A DNA stretch of 64,000 nt from Nilaparvata lugens (taxonomy: Eukaryota; Arthropoda; Insecta; Hemiptera; Delphacidae): NCBI RefSeq assembly GCF_014356525.2, contig NC_052508.1, positions 43,069,858 to 43,133,857 on the forward strand, in the 5' to 3' direction. The translations under genes were made by a program, and so were the position numbers. The notes below the pieces were generated by a model. It ran no database searches. It had not been told where the DNA came from and saw nothing but the letters and a program-made list of their open reading frames with translations. Shown piece after piece: positions 61,097 to 64,000 of the stretch; the first letter of the stretch is position 1; each line of letters opens with the position of its first letter.

Positions 61097-62640
61097 AATA
61101 TTAACAAACTTGATCATGGTCCAATATTATTAGATAAAGAAAAAATGAGTTTGATTTCAATTCTAATAAGAGAGAATATTTACATAATAGAAAACTGATA
61201 ATGATAAGTATGTTTTAAGCTAAAAATGAGGTTATGTTATTGAAGCGGTGAATTTGACCATTCAATACAGAGGCATGCACCATAAAAATGCTCTGTCTGT
61301 CGCCAGTGTCAAGTGCTATGCTGCTAACAGACGACAACAGATCGACAACTAACCTCAAAAATCAGAATCTAATTTTGAATGCTAATATCAGCTAAAAATA
61401 CACTTCTCTATTTCATTAATTAATGAAATTCATTCATATATTTAGCCCATACTTTGAATTTTTTTACTAAAAACTAATTGGAAGACAGCTATCAGTAGGT
61501 ACCTAACCGACGATAGTTAATTTAATTCTCCGTGAATGGCCTGTTAAAAATCGTTTACGTCGATTAGTTTAAAACCACCGTTATTTTTAGATTTTCACCT
61601 TTGTGCAACCTAATTTTCTTTGTTTCAACTAATCGCGGTTAAAATTAACGGCTTTTGGGCAACTAGAACTTAAGCTGTGTTTTCGTAACGGGCAGAAGCA
61701 GAATCGATTGCAGCGCACCCATGCGGGCAGAAACAGTAACATTCAAAGAACTAGTTCTTTGACATGAATTTTGCTTTATGTGTTATGGGTAATGAACTTT
61801 TTGGGTTGTCCAAAAGGTAATTCTGAAATGATTATTGGAGATTTAATTCAATAAAGTGAATTAATTGCTTTTTAAAACTCAGATAACTTTTCCACAATTA
61901 TTAGTTACTTCAATAATTATGCAAAATTCTATGCTTTATAGGCATGTCAATCTAAGAGTTAACTTTTCATTTCCTATGCTTGAAATTTGTAAGGGTAAAT
62001 TATTTGAAGTAACTGATTGTATTTCATTATTAATAAGATATTATTTTATTAACTAGAAGCATTCCATTATTAATAAGATATTATTATAATTATTTTATTA
62101 ACTAGAATCAATTGCCTTCAGAGTCAATGCATGTTCTTTGAATCACATCGTTTAAAGGTAGGCCTACCTACTATGAGTACCGTATTCAACTTCAAAGGCC
62201 TATTGAAGCTCTATCGAAAAAAAATCAATATTAAATAATAAATAAGTGCTTTAATTTTGGCATTTTTGGAATCTATGGGATATATTACACCAAGGGATAT
62301 CAATATTGTAAACGTTTTTTGATGTGGCTTGGAACATCATATTTTCAACTTTTGCTTAAGTTATTTTTCATATTCAAAGAATTATTACCCCTTCAATGCA
62401 GTAAATAAGTACTATTACTTAATTCTTAATACAATACATAATAATTGTGATACCCTATATCCAATTCAAGTCTATTATTTAACTACGTGTTACCTATAGC
62501 ATTTGCCAGTCAGCAATGTTAAATAATTTTATTAGTTCCAAAAAAGCAGAAGACATACAGAACCAATAAAGTTGTTAATAAGAGTTCGATGCTTTTGGGT
62601 TAAATATAGATTTAAAAATCCCTCAAGTATAAACAATTAA
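61097..62640. other. AT-rich intergenic DNA
   Basis: A small inverted pair near 61540-61670 (aaaaatcgtttacgtcgatt and actaatcgcggttaaaatta) may be a decayed MITE. A direct repeat of cattattaataagatattat occurs at 62026-62085. No gene recognised. Confidence 0.45.
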
Positions 62641-62855
62641 AACATATTTTATTAATTTCATGTCACTTGCTGTTTTCTTCAAAACTACCTGAATTGAAGC
62701 AGTTAGCAGGAGCGATCAGAAAAAGAAGATATTATTATGAATAACATGAAATAAACACATCAAGAAGTACTGAAAAAATGAATATATTTCTTAGATTAGT
62801 CCATCTCTTTCTTCTGTAGGCTACTACATCATACATGAATCATATCCATGGAATA

Positions 62856-62911
62856 TTATCCATAGTTGATTTTCTTTGAATCCTCTACTTCTGGCTGGTA
62901 CATCACTAGGC
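62856..62911 (-). CDS. possible terminal coding exon (candidate)
   Basis: On the - strand a good acceptor (pyrimidine-rich ctttttgatttcag, upstream of 62911) is followed by two bases and 17 codons reading LVMYQPEVEDSKKINYG, then TAA at 62856-62858. An AATAAA (- strand) occurs about 210 bases downstream, near 62645. I do not recognise the protein. The preceding exon was not found within the window, so this rests only on signal quality and residue composition. Confidence 0.3.
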
Positions 62912-63644
62912 CTGAAATCAAAAAGTTATAGATAATTTATTATTCATTATAAAAAAAAACTTTGCAAAGTGAATTCTGAAATTGATTGTAATCTGTATAA
63001 GTTTTTAATTATATTTCTTGGGAAGGAACCCTCCAATAATGACAAAGTAGTATTATATGAGAAATTCCAATAAACCAACATTCAGTTGAATTATTATTAG
63101 CATCAATCTGTTAGTTGTGTAATTCTGAATGATTGAATAAATAAATCTCCATGCAGGAATTGGGATTAATCAGTGTGCCCCTAGATCAAAAGAACTTGTT
63201 GGTGAACAATATATTTGATACCATGAACAATTATTTATTTATTTCTGTGGTCAGTAGGCCTACTTCTCGACCGTTCGGTTTACTTAAGTCTTCCAAAATG
63301 TACTGCATAAAGTAATTTTTAGTTCTACATTTAGAGAAACAAGTTTAATGAAACAAATGGAAATAATCAATAAATTAATTGCTTAATCTGAAATGATGAT
63401 TATCTACAACATTATAAGTAGAACTAAGTGATTTGAAAATGAATACCAAACTGCAAATACATAAATCTCTCTCAGAACAATGTGGGTATTTCATCCATGA
63501 ATTTAATCATAAATTTTAAAAGGTGGAATGACTGTCATTAAAAGCTATTATTCAGTGTTTTCTACCAGCACTTGCTGGGTGAATTTTTGAAGTCATCTAT
63601 TCATAGTTCTAATGTATGGTCATTATAAAGTCATCATCCACTCA
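62912..63644. other. AT-rich DNA, no recognised feature
   Basis: It would be intron if the candidate exon at 62856 is real. No repeat or gene seen. Confidence 0.45.
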
Positions 63645-63849
63645 AGATCAAGATGGACAGTTGAGAAGAGTGTTTTAAAAACAATTTTAACATCAAATTA
63701 TTGATGTAATGTTATCACATTATTAGATAATGTTACATAAATTATTTCTTTATGGAAGGAATCCCAAATATTATGAATAACTCTATTCCCTGAATGATAA
63801 GTGAATACATTGTTTTTTAAGCACTCTTCTCAACTGTCCATCTTGATCT
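63645..63849. mobile_element. MITE with ~28-bp terminal inverted repeats
   Basis: The left end agatcaagatggacagttga pairs with the right end caactgtccatcttgatct, extending through gaagagtg/cactcttc. It is about 205 bp with an AT-rich non-coding interior. Flanks show no clear target duplication. Confidence 0.78.
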
Positions 63850-64000
63850 CATGTGGTTTCAGGTAGTTTCGAAATATTAAGATTTCCTGTAAGCTATTAA
63901 TGATTTCAAAATTCAGCCAGTTTTTCTATTATTTTAGTCACGTACCATAGTTAAATCTTACTATTTGAATATCTACCATCAAATCGATAATAAAACATTG

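Overview
This window looks like a stretch of an insect nuclear genome. It is AT-rich and intron-rich, with canonical GT/AG splice sites and no prokaryotic gene organisation. The dispersed repeats and the mixture of transposon families suggest a hemipteran, perhaps a planthopper. That assignment is inferred from the look of the repeats, not from a database match.

One conserved host gene is recognisable. It is the 3' half of MNS1 (meiosis-specific nuclear structural protein 1, a ciliary/flagellar microtubule inner protein) on the + strand. Five exons lie at 2097-2213, 12118-12244, 12617-12820, 30367-30551 and 31579-31717, the last ending in a stop codon. Splice phases agree at every junction, and the exon lengths account for the family's C-terminal half without a missing exon. 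The 5' half lies beyond the left edge. Introns of about 9.9 kb and 17.5 kb are filled with transposable elements. A second spliced coding segment, on the - strand at 45568-46400, is a FLYWCH/MULE-transposase-like gene with an in-frame stop. A possible short terminal exon lies at 62856-62911(-).

Layout. 0.2-2.0 kb: TIR element with a TAA target duplication. 2.9-9.4 kb: Ty3-type LTR retrotransposon on the - strand, with two ~1.05-kb LTRs, an AAGA target duplication, a Lys-tRNA primer site, gag, a broken pol and no integrase; an ORF lies inside each LTR. 11-12 kb: dispersed repeats. 13.8-17.7 kb: composite Helitron with nested inverted repeats. 18.0-22.2 kb: LINE fragment split by a MITE, other MITEs, a tRNA-derived SINE head and an inverted-repeat cluster. 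22.6-27.0 kb: 4.4-kb foldback element with ~1-kb arms. 27.1-29.7 kb: Helitron-like composite carrying a THAP-finger fragment. 32.5-34.7 kb: two LINE fragments. 35.2-36.1 kb: P-element-like transposase pseudogene. 40.5-42.3 kb: piggyBac transposase pseudogene. 43.0-44.8 kb: BEL/Pao gag in head-to-head inverted arrangement. 47-51.6 kb: small Helitrons and simple repeats. 52.0-56.2 kb: second foldback element with ~0.7-kb arms. 56.4-59.4 kb: CR1-like LINE with intact reverse transcriptase but no endonuclease. 59.8-61.1 kb: a repeat with 166-bp tandem units. The remainder is low-complexity or unrecognised intergenic DNA.

I see no bacterial-type operon, CRISPR array or new multi-gene system. The main interest is transposon architecture and several decayed transposase or retroelement genes that are broken up by stops and frameshifts.
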